Shown: in pieces, positions 25,212-33,537 of the stretch
Layout: every line of letters starts with the position of its first letter
Position numbering within the stretch: position 1 is the first letter of the stretch
Source: Haloarculaceae archaeon
GTDB taxonomy: Archaea; Halobacteriota; Halobacteria; Halobacteriales; Haloarculaceae
Assembly: GCA_018609945.1 (NCBI GenBank)
Contig: JAHENO010000110.1
Span: 1 to 36,255, forward strand
Reading direction: 5' to 3'
Length of the DNA: 36,255 bases
Made by a program: the position numbers and the translations under genes
The notes under the pieces: generated by a model
What the model was told of the DNA's origin: nothing
Database searches by the model: none
Seen by the model: only the letters and a program-made list of their open reading frames with translations

Positions 25212-27230
25212 TCAGTTCTTCGGCTCGTCGGACTGGCCGGGGACGCCGCGGCCCTGGTAGAAGGCCCCGCCCCAGTTGCTGACCCAGATGTCCTGGTTGG
25301 CCAGATACAGTGCCGGGCCCGTCCGGAAGGTGTCGTCGGTGACCGACCACTCGCCGGCGCCGGTGTCGTACTCGATTTCGGCGTTGTAGACCGCGGCCTG
25401 GCCGAACTCGCCGCCGGCCATCGGCGGCAGGGGTGGCTCGTTCTCGCGGTCGTTGACCGACGGGGGCCGCTGTGCGCGCTGGAGGCGGCCGGTGTTGAAC
25501 GTCTCGTCGAAAAAACGGACGAACACGTCCCGCAGATCCGACCGACCGAGCACTGCCTCGGCGGCGTTGAGCCCGCCCGTGATGTCGCCAGCGTCGCGGG
25601 CCGTGATCGTGTAGACGTCGGCGTCGGTGCCCGACGCGAAGGTCCCGGCCTCGGCGTCCCACAGTTCGTCGGCCATGTATCCGACCACGTTCTCGGCCAG
25701 GTCCGACCGGTCGACGCCGTCGAGTTCGGAGGCCCACAGCAGCCCCTGGGCGACGATGCCCTGGGTGGCGGCCTGGTTGGCGGCGCCGTCGCCGACCCGG
25801 CCGTTGCCGTCGGTGGCCTCCGCGACGGCGTCTGCCAGCCCGTTGGCGTAGTCGGCGGCCATCCCGGCCAGCTCGTCGCTGCCGGCCTGGGGGCCGTAGT
25901 AGCCGACGGCACCGAGCATCTCGCCGAGGTCCCGGGTCGAGCCGGCCCCGACGATGTCGCCCGGCGCGAAGGCGTTCATCGTCGTCTTGGCCATCCCGTC
26001 GGTCAGCGTCTGGACGTTTTCGGGCGGGATGAGCGGCTCGGGGTTCTCGTAGCCGAACCACCCACCCTGGGAGAGACTCCGCAGATCAGCGAGGAACCAC
26101 AGCATCGCGCTGTGATCCAGCGGTCGTGGCGTCTCCTCGACGATGCCCTCGCCGGGCCGGAACGCCGGCGCCAGCAGCAGGTTCTCCTCGTTCAGCCGGA
26201 GGTTCCCCTCGACTAACGCGAAGGCGGTGCCGACCTGTGCGAGCGTCGACAGTACCATCGACCGGAACTCCGCGGCCAGCGAGTCGGGGAGGATGTCGAA
26301 GTGGTTCTCGAAGTTCTTCGCCCAGGTCACGCCCTTGAGGTGGGTCCAGGCCAGGGACTGCGGGCTGACCGTCATCGAGGACGCCGAGCGGTCCCACTGC
26401 AGGGTCGACGCGTCCGGCCGGCCGTCCTCGCCCTCCAGCACCGGCTGTTCGGTAAAGGAGGGGTCGCCCTCGGTGAACGGCGCCATGTTGAGATTCGGGT
26501 TCTTGATCGGCGGGCCCGGCTGGTCGGCCGCCGCGAGCATCTCCGGGAACCGCTGCTGGAAGGTCTCCTGCTGGTCCTCGGTGGCGGGGAAGAGGATCCC
26601 GTTGCCGCTCATCGCGATGTTGGTACTCATGTTGTACAGCGAGTACCAGTAGGCGTCGAACGTGGCGGCCTGCCAGCCGTACGCCTGGGACGCGCCGTCG
26701 CCACCAGCGTCGGGGTCGCCAGCGACGACGGCACCCTTCATGCCGAGGCTCCGGTGCGGGGTGCAGAAGTACATGTACATCCCCGCCTCGTCGAAGGTGT
26801 GCTCGAAAGTGGTACTGGCGTCCTCGACGGGGTCACCGCTCGAAAACGACTCCTCGCGTTCGACGACGTTGTGGGTCCCACCGTTGCCGGTCCACTCCCA
26901 GACGACCGTCGTTCCGGGGTTGACGTGGACTGCGGGCGGGTCGAATGCGAAGGCGCCGCCGTTGCCCTCGGCACCGACCGCGACGGTGACCTCGCTCTGT
27001 CCGCGCGCGTCGACCGTCCCCTCGAAGTTGTCCGTGTCCGAAAACCAGTCGCCGTAGTCGAACTCGGACGGAACCGGCGTCGGAGTCGGTGTGTCGGTCG
27101 GTGTCGGCGTGGCGGTGTCGGGCGGCGTGGCCGCTTCCCCGTCGTCGGGATTGCCGAACACACAGCCTGCGAGCGATCCGACTGCTGCGAGACCACCGAG
27201 TTGGAGGAATCGACGTCTGTTCTCTTGCAT
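25212..27230 (-). CDS. Lipoprotein with N-terminal halocyanin (blue copper) domain fused to a large C-terminal domain of unknown function
   Basis: LAGC lipobox (GSLAGCVFG) after RRRFLQ; copper-site pattern GGTHNVV...YFCTPHRSLGMKG; ~480 aa C-terminal extension without a recognised family. Confidence 0.88.
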   Translation of the reverse strand: MQENRRRFLQLGGLAAVGSLAGCVFGNPDDGEAATPPDTATPTPTDTPTPTPVPSEFDYGDWFSDTDNFEGTVDARGQSEVTVAVGAEGNGGAFAFDPPAVHVNPGTTVVWEWTGNGGTHNVVEREESFSSGDPVEDASTTFEHTFDEAGMYMYFCTPHRSLGMKGAVVAGDPDAGGDGASQAYGWQAATFDAYWYSLYNMSTNIAMSGNGILFPATEDQQETFQQRFPEMLAAADQPGPPIKNPNLNMAPFTEGDPSFTEQPVLEGEDGRPDASTLQWDRSASSMTVSPQSLAWTHLKGVTWAKNFENHFDILPDSLAAEFRSMVLSTLAQVGTAFALVEGNLRLNEENLLLAPAFRPGEGIVEETPRPLDHSAMLWFLADLRSLSQGGWFGYENPEPLIPPENVQTLTDGMAKTTMNAFAPGDIVGAGSTRDLGEMLGAVGYYGPQAGSDELAGMAADYANGLADAVAEATDGNGRVGDGAANQAATQGIVAQGLLWASELDGVDRSDLAENVVGYMADELWDAEAGTFASGTDADVYTITARDAGDITGGLNAAEAVLGRSDLRDVFVRFFDETFNTGRLQRAQRPPSVNDRENEPPLPPMAGGEFGQAAVYNAEIEYDTGAGEWSVTDDTFRTGPALYLANQDIWVSNWGGAFYQGRGVPGQSDEPKN

Positions 27231-27327
27231 GACAGGACGGCCTACTCCGGGGGTGGGAAAAGTCCTATCTCGTGCGCGCGTCCGGGGCGCACGCGTCCAG
27301 CAGGATTAATATCACCGAATGCGAGGG

Positions 27328-27336
27328 GATATAAAC
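27328..27336 (+). promoter_or_regulatory. TATA-like box upstream of the 27426 gene
   Basis: GGGGATATAAACCC about 90 nt upstream of the ATG. Confidence 0.5.
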
Positions 27337-27347
27337 CCGCTCCGCGT

Positions 27348-27376
27348 GTTCGTCCGTGTGCCACGTGCGGACGAAC
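27348..27376 (+). other. Hairpin in predicted 5' leader
   Basis: GTTCGTCCG-N11-CGGACGAAC perfect 9-bp inverted repeat between TATA and start. Confidence 0.55.
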
Positions 27377-27425
27377 GAAGACCGAAGCGAACACTGATTA
27401 CGGAGGCCACGGTATCCGGACACGA

Positions 27426-27662
27426 ATGACCGAACCGCTCGTCATCCAGGCCGGCGAGATGGGGGCCGAGGAGTTGCTGGAGACGCTCGAAGGGGGGAAC
27501 CGGGTCGTCGTCAAGACGGAGTTTCTGGGCTCCGAACACGAGGTCACGCTGCGCCACGACGGCGACACCTACTACTGTGACACGCCGACCCGCCTGCACA
27601 AACACGACTCCGCCGAGGAGATGCGGGAGTGCCTCCGGAATCAGGGATACAGCGAACGGTGA
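27426..27662 (+). CDS. Small conserved-type haloarchaeal protein of unknown function (78 aa)
   Basis: MTEPLVIQAGEMGAEELLETLEGGNRVVVKTEFLGSEHEVTLRHDGDTYYCDTPTRLHKHDSAEEMRECLRNQGYSER. Confidence 0.8.
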   Translation: MTEPLVIQAGEMGAEELLETLEGGNRVVVKTEFLGSEHEVTLRHDGDTYYCDTPTRLHKHDSAEEMRECLRNQGYSER

Positions 27663-27684
27663 CCCGCGAGTAACGCGGGTCTTT
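27662..27684 (+). terminator. Hairpin plus T-rich tract between two co-directional genes
   Basis: ACCCGCG-AGTAA-CGCGGGT followed by CTTTATT, overlapping the stop codon of the 27426 gene. Confidence 0.5.
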
Positions 27685-27711
27685 ATTCGAGCGGCGCCAC
27701 AACGGGACGAC

Positions 27712-28119
27712 ATGACGAGAGCCGATCCCTCCCCCGACCCGTCGCCGGAGCGGTTTCGCGAGCTCATGCTCGACGAGGAGCCGGAGTTCGCGGACGTGCT
27801 GACCTGTGTGTTCGGCATCCAGCGCCACGAGGCCCGAACGTACCAGGTGCTGCTCGACAACCCCGGCAGTACCGTCGAGGAGTTGGCCGACGAACTGGAT
27901 CGCGACCGGAGCAACGTCAACCGATCGCTGTCGACGCTGCGGGAGAAGGGACTGGCCGAGCGCCAGCGCCGCCTGCTCGACGGCGGCGGCCACGTCTACC
28001 AGTACGCCGCGACGCCCCTCTCGGAGGCCCGCGAGTTGATGCACGAGACGCTGGACGCGTGGGCCGAGTACGTCCACGAGCGCATCGACGAGTTCGGCGA
28101 GGACGACGCGACGCTGTAG
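27712..28119 (+). CDS. TrmB-like winged-HTH transcriptional regulator
   Basis: FADVLTCVFGIQRHEARTYQVLLDNPGSTVEELADELDRDRSNVNRSLSTLREKGLAERQRRLLDGGGHVYQYAAT. Confidence 0.85.
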   Translation: MTRADPSPDPSPERFRELMLDEEPEFADVLTCVFGIQRHEARTYQVLLDNPGSTVEELADELDRDRSNVNRSLSTLREKGLAERQRRLLDGGGHVYQYAATPLSEARELMHETLDAWAEYVHERIDEFGEDDATL

Positions 28120-28121
28120 CG

Positions 28122-29108
28122 ATGCGACTCGGTCTGACCGGCGACGTAATGCTCGGTCGGAAGGTCGACGAGTACCAGCAATCCCGCCGGCCCGAGCGCG
28201 TGTGGGGGTCGGTCCGGGACCGTCTGCGTGCGCTCGACGGACTGTTCGTCAACCTGGAGTGTGTGCTCTCGACGCGCGGCCAGCAGTGGACGCGGACGAA
28301 CCGCCCGTTTCACTTCCGGGCCGACCCGGACTGGGCCGTGCCCGCACTGACCGACGCCGGCGTCGATTTCGCGTCACTGGCCAACAACCACACCCTCGAT
28401 TTCGAGGAGGTCGCGCTCCGGGACACGCTCGACGCCTTGGACGGCGCGGACATCGCCCACGCCGGTGCCGGCGAAAGCGCCGACGGGGCGTGCGGGCCGG
28501 CGGTCGTGACCATCGACGGCGTGTCGGTCGCGGTCGTGGCGTTCACCGACAACACGCCCGAGTACGCCGCCGGTCCGGACAGCTCCGGCGTCGCGCACCT
28601 CGAGATGGACATGAGCGACTCGGACCGTGCGGTCGTGACGCGGGCGCTCGACCGGGCCCGCGAACGCGACCCGGACCTGCTGGCGGCGTCGCTGCACTGG
28701 GGGCCCAACATGGTCGCCATTCCGGACGAACGGTACCGGCGGTTCGGCCGGTGGCTCATCGAGGAGGGCGTCGACCTAGTCCACGGCCACAGCGCCCACG
28801 TCTTCCAGGGGATCGAACGCCACGACGGCGGGCTCATCCTCTACGACTGTGGCGACTTCGTCGACGACTACGCCGTCGACCGCGAGTTGCGCAACGACCG
28901 GAGTTTTCTGTTCGAACTCGGGGTGACCGACGCGGGGGACGTGGCCTCGGTCACGCTCCATCCGGTCGAGATCGACCGGTGTGCCGTCCACGAGGCCGAC
29001 GGATCGGTGGCGGCGTGGTGCCGGGAGACGATGCGCGAGCGCTCCGAACCGTTCGGGACTGCCGACGAGTACGAACGGGCGGGAGAGGCGCTCCGCCTGG
29101 CGCTGTGA
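28122..29108 (+). CDS. CapA-family (PGA_cap) metallophosphatase-like protein
   Basis: LGLTGDVMLGRKVDEY; LFVNLECVLSTRG; FASLANNHTLDF; LVHGHSAHVFQGIERHDGGLILYDCGDFVDDY. Confidence 0.9.
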   Translation: MRLGLTGDVMLGRKVDEYQQSRRPERVWGSVRDRLRALDGLFVNLECVLSTRGQQWTRTNRPFHFRADPDWAVPALTDAGVDFASLANNHTLDFEEVALRDTLDALDGADIAHAGAGESADGACGPAVVTIDGVSVAVVAFTDNTPEYAAGPDSSGVAHLEMDMSDSDRAVVTRALDRARERDPDLLAASLHWGPNMVAIPDERYRRFGRWLIEEGVDLVHGHSAHVFQGIERHDGGLILYDCGDFVDDYAVDRELRNDRSFLFELGVTDAGDVASVTLHPVEIDRCAVHEADGSVAAWCRETMRERSEPFGTADEYERAGEALRLAL

Positions 29109-29135
29109 CTCGGCGCGAGGCTGTGAGGCGAACAG

Positions 29136-29190
29136 GCGGGACAACCATCCCGCGAAGCGGCGTCCCGCACTCCCGCTGCCCGCTTCGCGG
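29136..29190. repeat. Structured intergenic element with nested inverted repeats
   Basis: GCGGGA-N6-TCCCGC (29136-29153) overlapping CCGCGAAGCGG (29150-29160) / CCGCTTCGCGG (29180-29190). Confidence 0.5.
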
Positions 29191-29309
29191 CCGTTCGTCA
29201 GCGCACGCGGGAGGGTGGCCCCGGTATCCGGTATAAACCCTCGCGGCAGGGCGGCCGGCGGGGAGCGACGACCGACCCACTTTTGCCCGACGGGTACGTT
29301 CGCCCGGTA

Positions 29310-30560
29310 ATGAGCCACCTCGAGTTCGCCGCGGAGACGCCGGCCTGCGCGTCCGACGGCGTCTGGTTGACCTGCATCGAGTGCGGGGAGACGTTCGATC
29401 CCTTCGCCGCCGTGCGCTACACCTGTGACGAGTGCGGGGGGCTACTGGAAGTGCGGTACGCCGACCTGCCGACGTGGGAGGATTTCGAGGGACGGGGCGT
29501 CTGGCGCTACGCGGACGCTCTCCCCTTCGAGGCAGGGGTCTCGCTGCCCGAGGGCGACACCCCGCTGCACGAGGTCCCGCGCATGGAGACGGCGGTGGGC
29601 GTCGAGCGGTTGCGGATCAAACACGAGGGGATGAACCCGACTGGCAGTTTCAAGGACCGCGGGATGACCGTCGGCGTCCGCGTGGCCCAGGAGGTGGGCG
29701 TCGACCGCCTCGCGTGTGCCTCGACCGGGAACACGAGCGCCGCGCTGGCAGCCTACGGCGCCCGCGCCGGTCTGGAGACGCTCGTGCTCCTCCCGAAGGG
29801 GAAAGTCGCCGCCGGCAAGGTCGCCCAGGCCAGCCTCCACGGCGCACGCATCCTCGAGGTCGACGGGAACTTCGATACCTGTCTCGACATCGTCCAGGAT
29901 CTGGCCGGGCGCGGGGAGGCCTACCTCCTGAACTCGCTGAATCCGTTCCGCCTGGAGGGCCAGAAGACGATCGGCCTCGAAATCCTGGAACAGTTCCGCC
30001 GCGAGGAGGGGGCGTACCCGGACCGGGTGGTCCTCCCCGTGGGGAACGCCGGCAACACCGCGGCGCTGTACAAGTGCTTCCGCGAACTGGTCGAGAGCGG
30101 TGCACTCGACGAGGAGGAGGTCCCCATGCTGACCGGCGTCCAGGCCGAGGGGTCGGCGCCGATGGTCGAGGCCATCGAGCGGGGCTGGGACGGCATCGAG
30201 CGCTGGGACGACGTCGAGACGCGCGCGACCGCCATCCGCATCGGCAACCCCGTGAACGCGCCCAAGGCGTTGCCGGGCATCCGCGAGACCGGCGGGACGG
30301 CCGTCGCCGTGAGCGACGACGCCATCACGGGGGCACAGCGCGACCTGGCCGAGGAGGGCGTCGGCGTCGAACCCGCCTCGGCGGCCTCGGTCGCGGGCCT
30401 GCGGAAACTCCGCGATGAGGGCGTCGTCAACGTCGACGAACGGGTGGTCTGTCTCACGACCGGCCACCTGCTCAAGGACCCGGACGCCGCCGTCGAGGCC
30501 GGCGCCGAACCGGAACCGGTCCCGGGCACCACCGAGGGCGTCCTCGACCACCTCGCGTAA
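29310..30560 (+). CDS. thrC: Threonine synthase
   Basis: N-terminal CIECGETFDP...YTCDECGGLL zinc-ribbon; HEGMNPTGSFKDRGMTVGV; ASTGNTSAALAAYGARAG; LPVGNAGNTAALYKCFRE. Confidence 0.93.
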   Translation: MSHLEFAAETPACASDGVWLTCIECGETFDPFAAVRYTCDECGGLLEVRYADLPTWEDFEGRGVWRYADALPFEAGVSLPEGDTPLHEVPRMETAVGVERLRIKHEGMNPTGSFKDRGMTVGVRVAQEVGVDRLACASTGNTSAALAAYGARAGLETLVLLPKGKVAAGKVAQASLHGARILEVDGNFDTCLDIVQDLAGRGEAYLLNSLNPFRLEGQKTIGLEILEQFRREEGAYPDRVVLPVGNAGNTAALYKCFRELVESGALDEEEVPMLTGVQAEGSAPMVEAIERGWDGIERWDDVETRATAIRIGNPVNAPKALPGIRETGGTAVAVSDDAITGAQRDLAEEGVGVEPASAASVAGLRKLRDEGVVNVDERVVCLTTGHLLKDPDAAVEAGAEPEPVPGTTEGVLDHLA

Positions 30561-30574
30561 CGGTCCCAGTGTGG

Positions 30575-30592
30575 ACGCGCCTCGCGGCGCGT
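30575..30592. terminator. Possible bidirectional terminator hairpin between convergent thrC and serA
   Basis: ACGCGCC-TCGC-GGCGCGT perfect stem. Confidence 0.4.
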
Positions 30593-30638
30593 GGCCGGAT
30601 CGACGCCGACGGGTACCTCCGGCTCACCGGGTGACCGG

Positions 30639-32228
30639 TCAGTCGTCCTCGACCAGCGAGATGTACTTCGTCTCGGTGATGTTTGGGTGCTCGTCGAGGC
30701 GCTCCAGGACGTCGTCGGTGACCGGGTCGTCGAGTGTATACACCGAGAGCGCCTCGCCGCCGATGGTCTCGCGGCCGTTGAACATGCCCGCGATGTTGAT
30801 GTCGTGTTCCCCGAAGACTGTGCCGATGAAGCCGATGACGCCGGGGACGTCCTCGTTGCGGGCGACGAGCATGTGACCGTAGGGGACGGCGTCGACGCGG
30901 AACCCGTCGATGCGCACGATGCGCGGGTCGTCGCCGGCGAACTGCGTGCCACAGACGCTGACGTCCTCGCCGTTGGCCGAGACCCGCACGGTCACGAGCG
31001 ACTGGAAGTCCTCGGCCCGGCGGGTCTTCGTCTCGGAGACGTCGATGCCCCGCTCGTCGGCGATCCGGGGCGCGTTGACCGCGTTGACCTGCCACTCCAG
31101 TGGCTCGAAGACGCCCTTCAGTGCCGAGGCGGTGACGAGTTCGACGTCCTCCTCGGCGATGGCGCCGGCGTACTCGACCTCGACGCGCTCGAAGCGGTCG
31201 TCGAACAGCTGGACGGCAATCTTGCCGGCGGTCTCCGCGAGGTCGATGTACGGGCGGATGGTCCGGTAGGCGCTCTCCTCGACAGACGGCGCGTTGAGGG
31301 CGTTCGTGACCGGCTCGCCCTCGAAGGCCGCGAGAACCTGCTCGGCGATGGAGGTGGCGACATTCTCCTGTGCGGCCTCCGTCGAGGCGCCCAGGTGGGG
31401 CGTGACGACGACGTCGTCGACGTCGAGTAAGGGATTGTCGGGCGAGACGGGCTCGTCCTCGAAGACGTCGACGGCCGCACCCCGCAGGACGCCGTCCTCG
31501 ACGGCCGCGGCGAGGGCCGCCTCGTCGACGATCCCGCCGCGGGCGCAGTTGATCACGTAGCCGTCCTCGATCTGGGCGAGTTCCTCCTCGCCGATCATGT
31601 GGGCCGTCTCCTCGGTCAGGGGGGTGTGGATCGAGAGGAAGTCCGCCCGCTCCAGACACTCCCGGAGGTCGTCGACCAGCTGTGCGCCGAGCTGGTCGGC
31701 CCGCTCCTCGCTGATGTAGGGATCGAAGGCGACGACGTCCATTCCCAGCCCGCCGAGCCGCTTGGCGACCTCCTGACCGACGCGGCCAAAGCCGACCACG
31801 CCCAGCGTCTTGTTGTTGATCTCGGTCCCGAGAAAGGCGCCCTTGGCCCACTCGCCGTCCCGGAGGCGGTCGTGGGCCTGGGGGATCGAGCGGGCGGTCG
31901 CGAAGGTCATCCCGACGGTGTGTTCGGCGGCCGCCCGGACGTTCCCCGCAGGGGCGTTGGCGACGACGACCCCGTGGTCGGTCGCGGCGTCGATGTCGAT
32001 GTTGTCGACGCCGATGCCGGCCCGGCCGACGATCACCAGGTCGGGCGCGGCCTCGAAGACGCTCTCCGTGACCTCCGTGCCCGACCGGACCAGCAGGCCG
32101 TCTGCGTCGGCGACCGCCGCCAGGAGTTCCTCACCGGCGACGCCGTAGGCCGTCTCGACCTCGTGACCGGCCTCCCGCAGTCGGGCGATACCCGCGTCTG
32201 CGATGGGGTCCGTGACGAGTACCTTCAT
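30639..32228 (-). CDS. serA: D-3-phosphoglycerate dehydrogenase
   Basis: MKVLVTDPIADAGIARLREAGHEV; GRAGIGVDNIDIDAATDHGVVVANAPAGN; LGVVGFGRVGQEVAKRL; C-terminal ACT domain DVPGVIGFIGTVFGEHDINIAGM. Confidence 0.95.
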   Translation of the reverse strand: MKVLVTDPIADAGIARLREAGHEVETAYGVAGEELLAAVADADGLLVRSGTEVTESVFEAAPDLVIVGRAGIGVDNIDIDAATDHGVVVANAPAGNVRAAAEHTVGMTFATARSIPQAHDRLRDGEWAKGAFLGTEINNKTLGVVGFGRVGQEVAKRLGGLGMDVVAFDPYISEERADQLGAQLVDDLRECLERADFLSIHTPLTEETAHMIGEEELAQIEDGYVINCARGGIVDEAALAAAVEDGVLRGAAVDVFEDEPVSPDNPLLDVDDVVVTPHLGASTEAAQENVATSIAEQVLAAFEGEPVTNALNAPSVEESAYRTIRPYIDLAETAGKIAVQLFDDRFERVEVEYAGAIAEEDVELVTASALKGVFEPLEWQVNAVNAPRIADERGIDVSETKTRRAEDFQSLVTVRVSANGEDVSVCGTQFAGDDPRIVRIDGFRVDAVPYGHMLVARNEDVPGVIGFIGTVFGEHDINIAGMFNGRETIGGEALSVYTLDDPVTDDVLERLDEHPNITETKYISLVEDD

Positions 32229-32339
32229 GCACGGGGGATACGGGGGGGCGGCTATAACCCTTGTTTTCTCGGGACAGCAGGCAAACCGCGAGACCGGACG
32301 GCAGTCCGTGCACCAGCGGGCGTCCCGGCCGTCAGGCCC

Positions 32340-32507
32340 TCATCGCCACGCGGGCAACGAGGCGGCGTCGGCCAGTGGAACTGTGACGTAGGCGTCGTCG
32401 CGGGTCACGTCCGCGATGACGAAGCGCTCGGTCTGTCCGTCCTCGACTGCGCCCATGACTTCCGCGTCCGCGTCCACTTCCCTGCCGACGACAGCGTCCG
32501 GCTCCAT
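32340..32507 (-). CDS. Small acidic haloarchaeal protein (55 aa)
   Basis: MEPDAVVGREVDADAEVMGAVEDGQTERFVIADVTRDDAYVTVPLADAASLPAWR; TATA-like element upstream on the minus strand. Confidence 0.7.
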   Translation of the reverse strand: MEPDAVVGREVDADAEVMGAVEDGQTERFVIADVTRDDAYVTVPLADAASLPAWR

Positions 32508-32688
32508 GTGTGTGAATATGTAACAACCACACATAAAGCCTCCGGAAACCACCTGCGCCAACCGCCCGAAAGCGCTGGCTCGGCGTGTGACACACGTCAG
32601 ACGCGCGCGAGACAGTCACCGATCGGTTCGGCCCGGGAGGGGGAGAAGTGTAAGGACTTAGTATTTGGGGCGTGGAGTAGCGGGCACT

Positions 32689-33537
32689 ATGGACGTTGCA
32701 GACGTCATGACGCCCCGGGAGGATGTCGTCACCGTCGAGATACCGGGTACGCGCGACGACGTTCTCGAGTATCTCCAGGACAGGGCGTTCTCCTCGGTCC
32801 CCGTCGTCAAGCGGACCGACGAGGGCGAAGTATACAGGGGCATCGTCTCGCGGGACGCACTGATCGAACGGCCCGACGAGGACCAGCTCGCGTTGCTGGC
32901 CGAGGAGGTGCCGACGACGACTGCCGACACGGAGCTGTCGGCCGTCGCCGAACTGATGATCACCGAGGGGGAACGGCGCGTCCCCGTCGTCGACGGCGAA
33001 CTGGTGGGAATCGTCACCGTGACGGACCTGGTCCGGGCCATCGCGAGCGGCGAGTTGGGCGGCGAGACGGCCGTCGGCGAACTCGCCGCCACGGAGGTCA
33101 ACGCCGTCTACGTCGAGACGCCCCTGCCGGTCGCCGAGCGGGAGCTGTCCTACGCGGGCGACCCCTACGCCGTGGTGCTGGCAGAGGACGGCGAGATGAC
33201 CGGCATCCTCACCGAGGTCGACATCATCGCGGAGGCCCGCGTCGTCGAGGGCGAGGCCGACACCGGCGAGTCCATCGCCGACGACGACGACGACTGGAAG
33301 TGGGAGAGCGTCAAGGCCGTCGGGAACAGCTACATGCCCACCCGGAACGTCGAGATACCCACGGGACCGGTCGCGGACTTCATGACCACCTCCGTGGTGA
33401 CCGTCGGCACCCGACGGGCAGCCCAAGACGCCGCGCAGTTGATGCTCGAACACGACATCGAGCAGATTCCCGTGGTCAGCGGCGGCGAGCTCGTCGGCAT
33501 CGTCCGCGACATGGACCTGCTGAGGGGCGCTGTATGA
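32689..33537 (+). CDS. Four-CBS-domain protein
   Basis: MDVADVMTPREDVVTVEIPGTRDDVLEYLQDR...; repeated (V/I)PVV(D/S)GGELVGIV motifs; final DFMTTSVVTVGTRRAAQDAAQLMLEHDIEQIPVV. Confidence 0.9.
   Translation: MDVADVMTPREDVVTVEIPGTRDDVLEYLQDRAFSSVPVVKRTDEGEVYRGIVSRDALIERPDEDQLALLAEEVPTTTADTELSAVAELMITEGERRVPVVDGELVGIVTVTDLVRAIASGELGGETAVGELAATEVNAVYVETPLPVAERELSYAGDPYAVVLAEDGEMTGILTEVDIIAEARVVEGEADTGESIADDDDDWKWESVKAVGNSYMPTRNVEIPTGPVADFMTTSVVTVGTRRAAQDAAQLMLEHDIEQIPVVSGGELVGIVRDMDLLRGAV

Noticed and set aside
26301-27425. N-terminal part of the 453-aa ORF ending at 27662
   Set aside because: Antisense to the halocyanin-fusion gene; only the last 78 residues (from 27426) look genuine
31599-33533. 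N-terminal ~645 residues of the 1223-aa ORF ahead of GlyS
   Set aside because: Read-through of the frame antisense to serA and out of frame with the CBS gene; the true GlyS start is ATG at 33534
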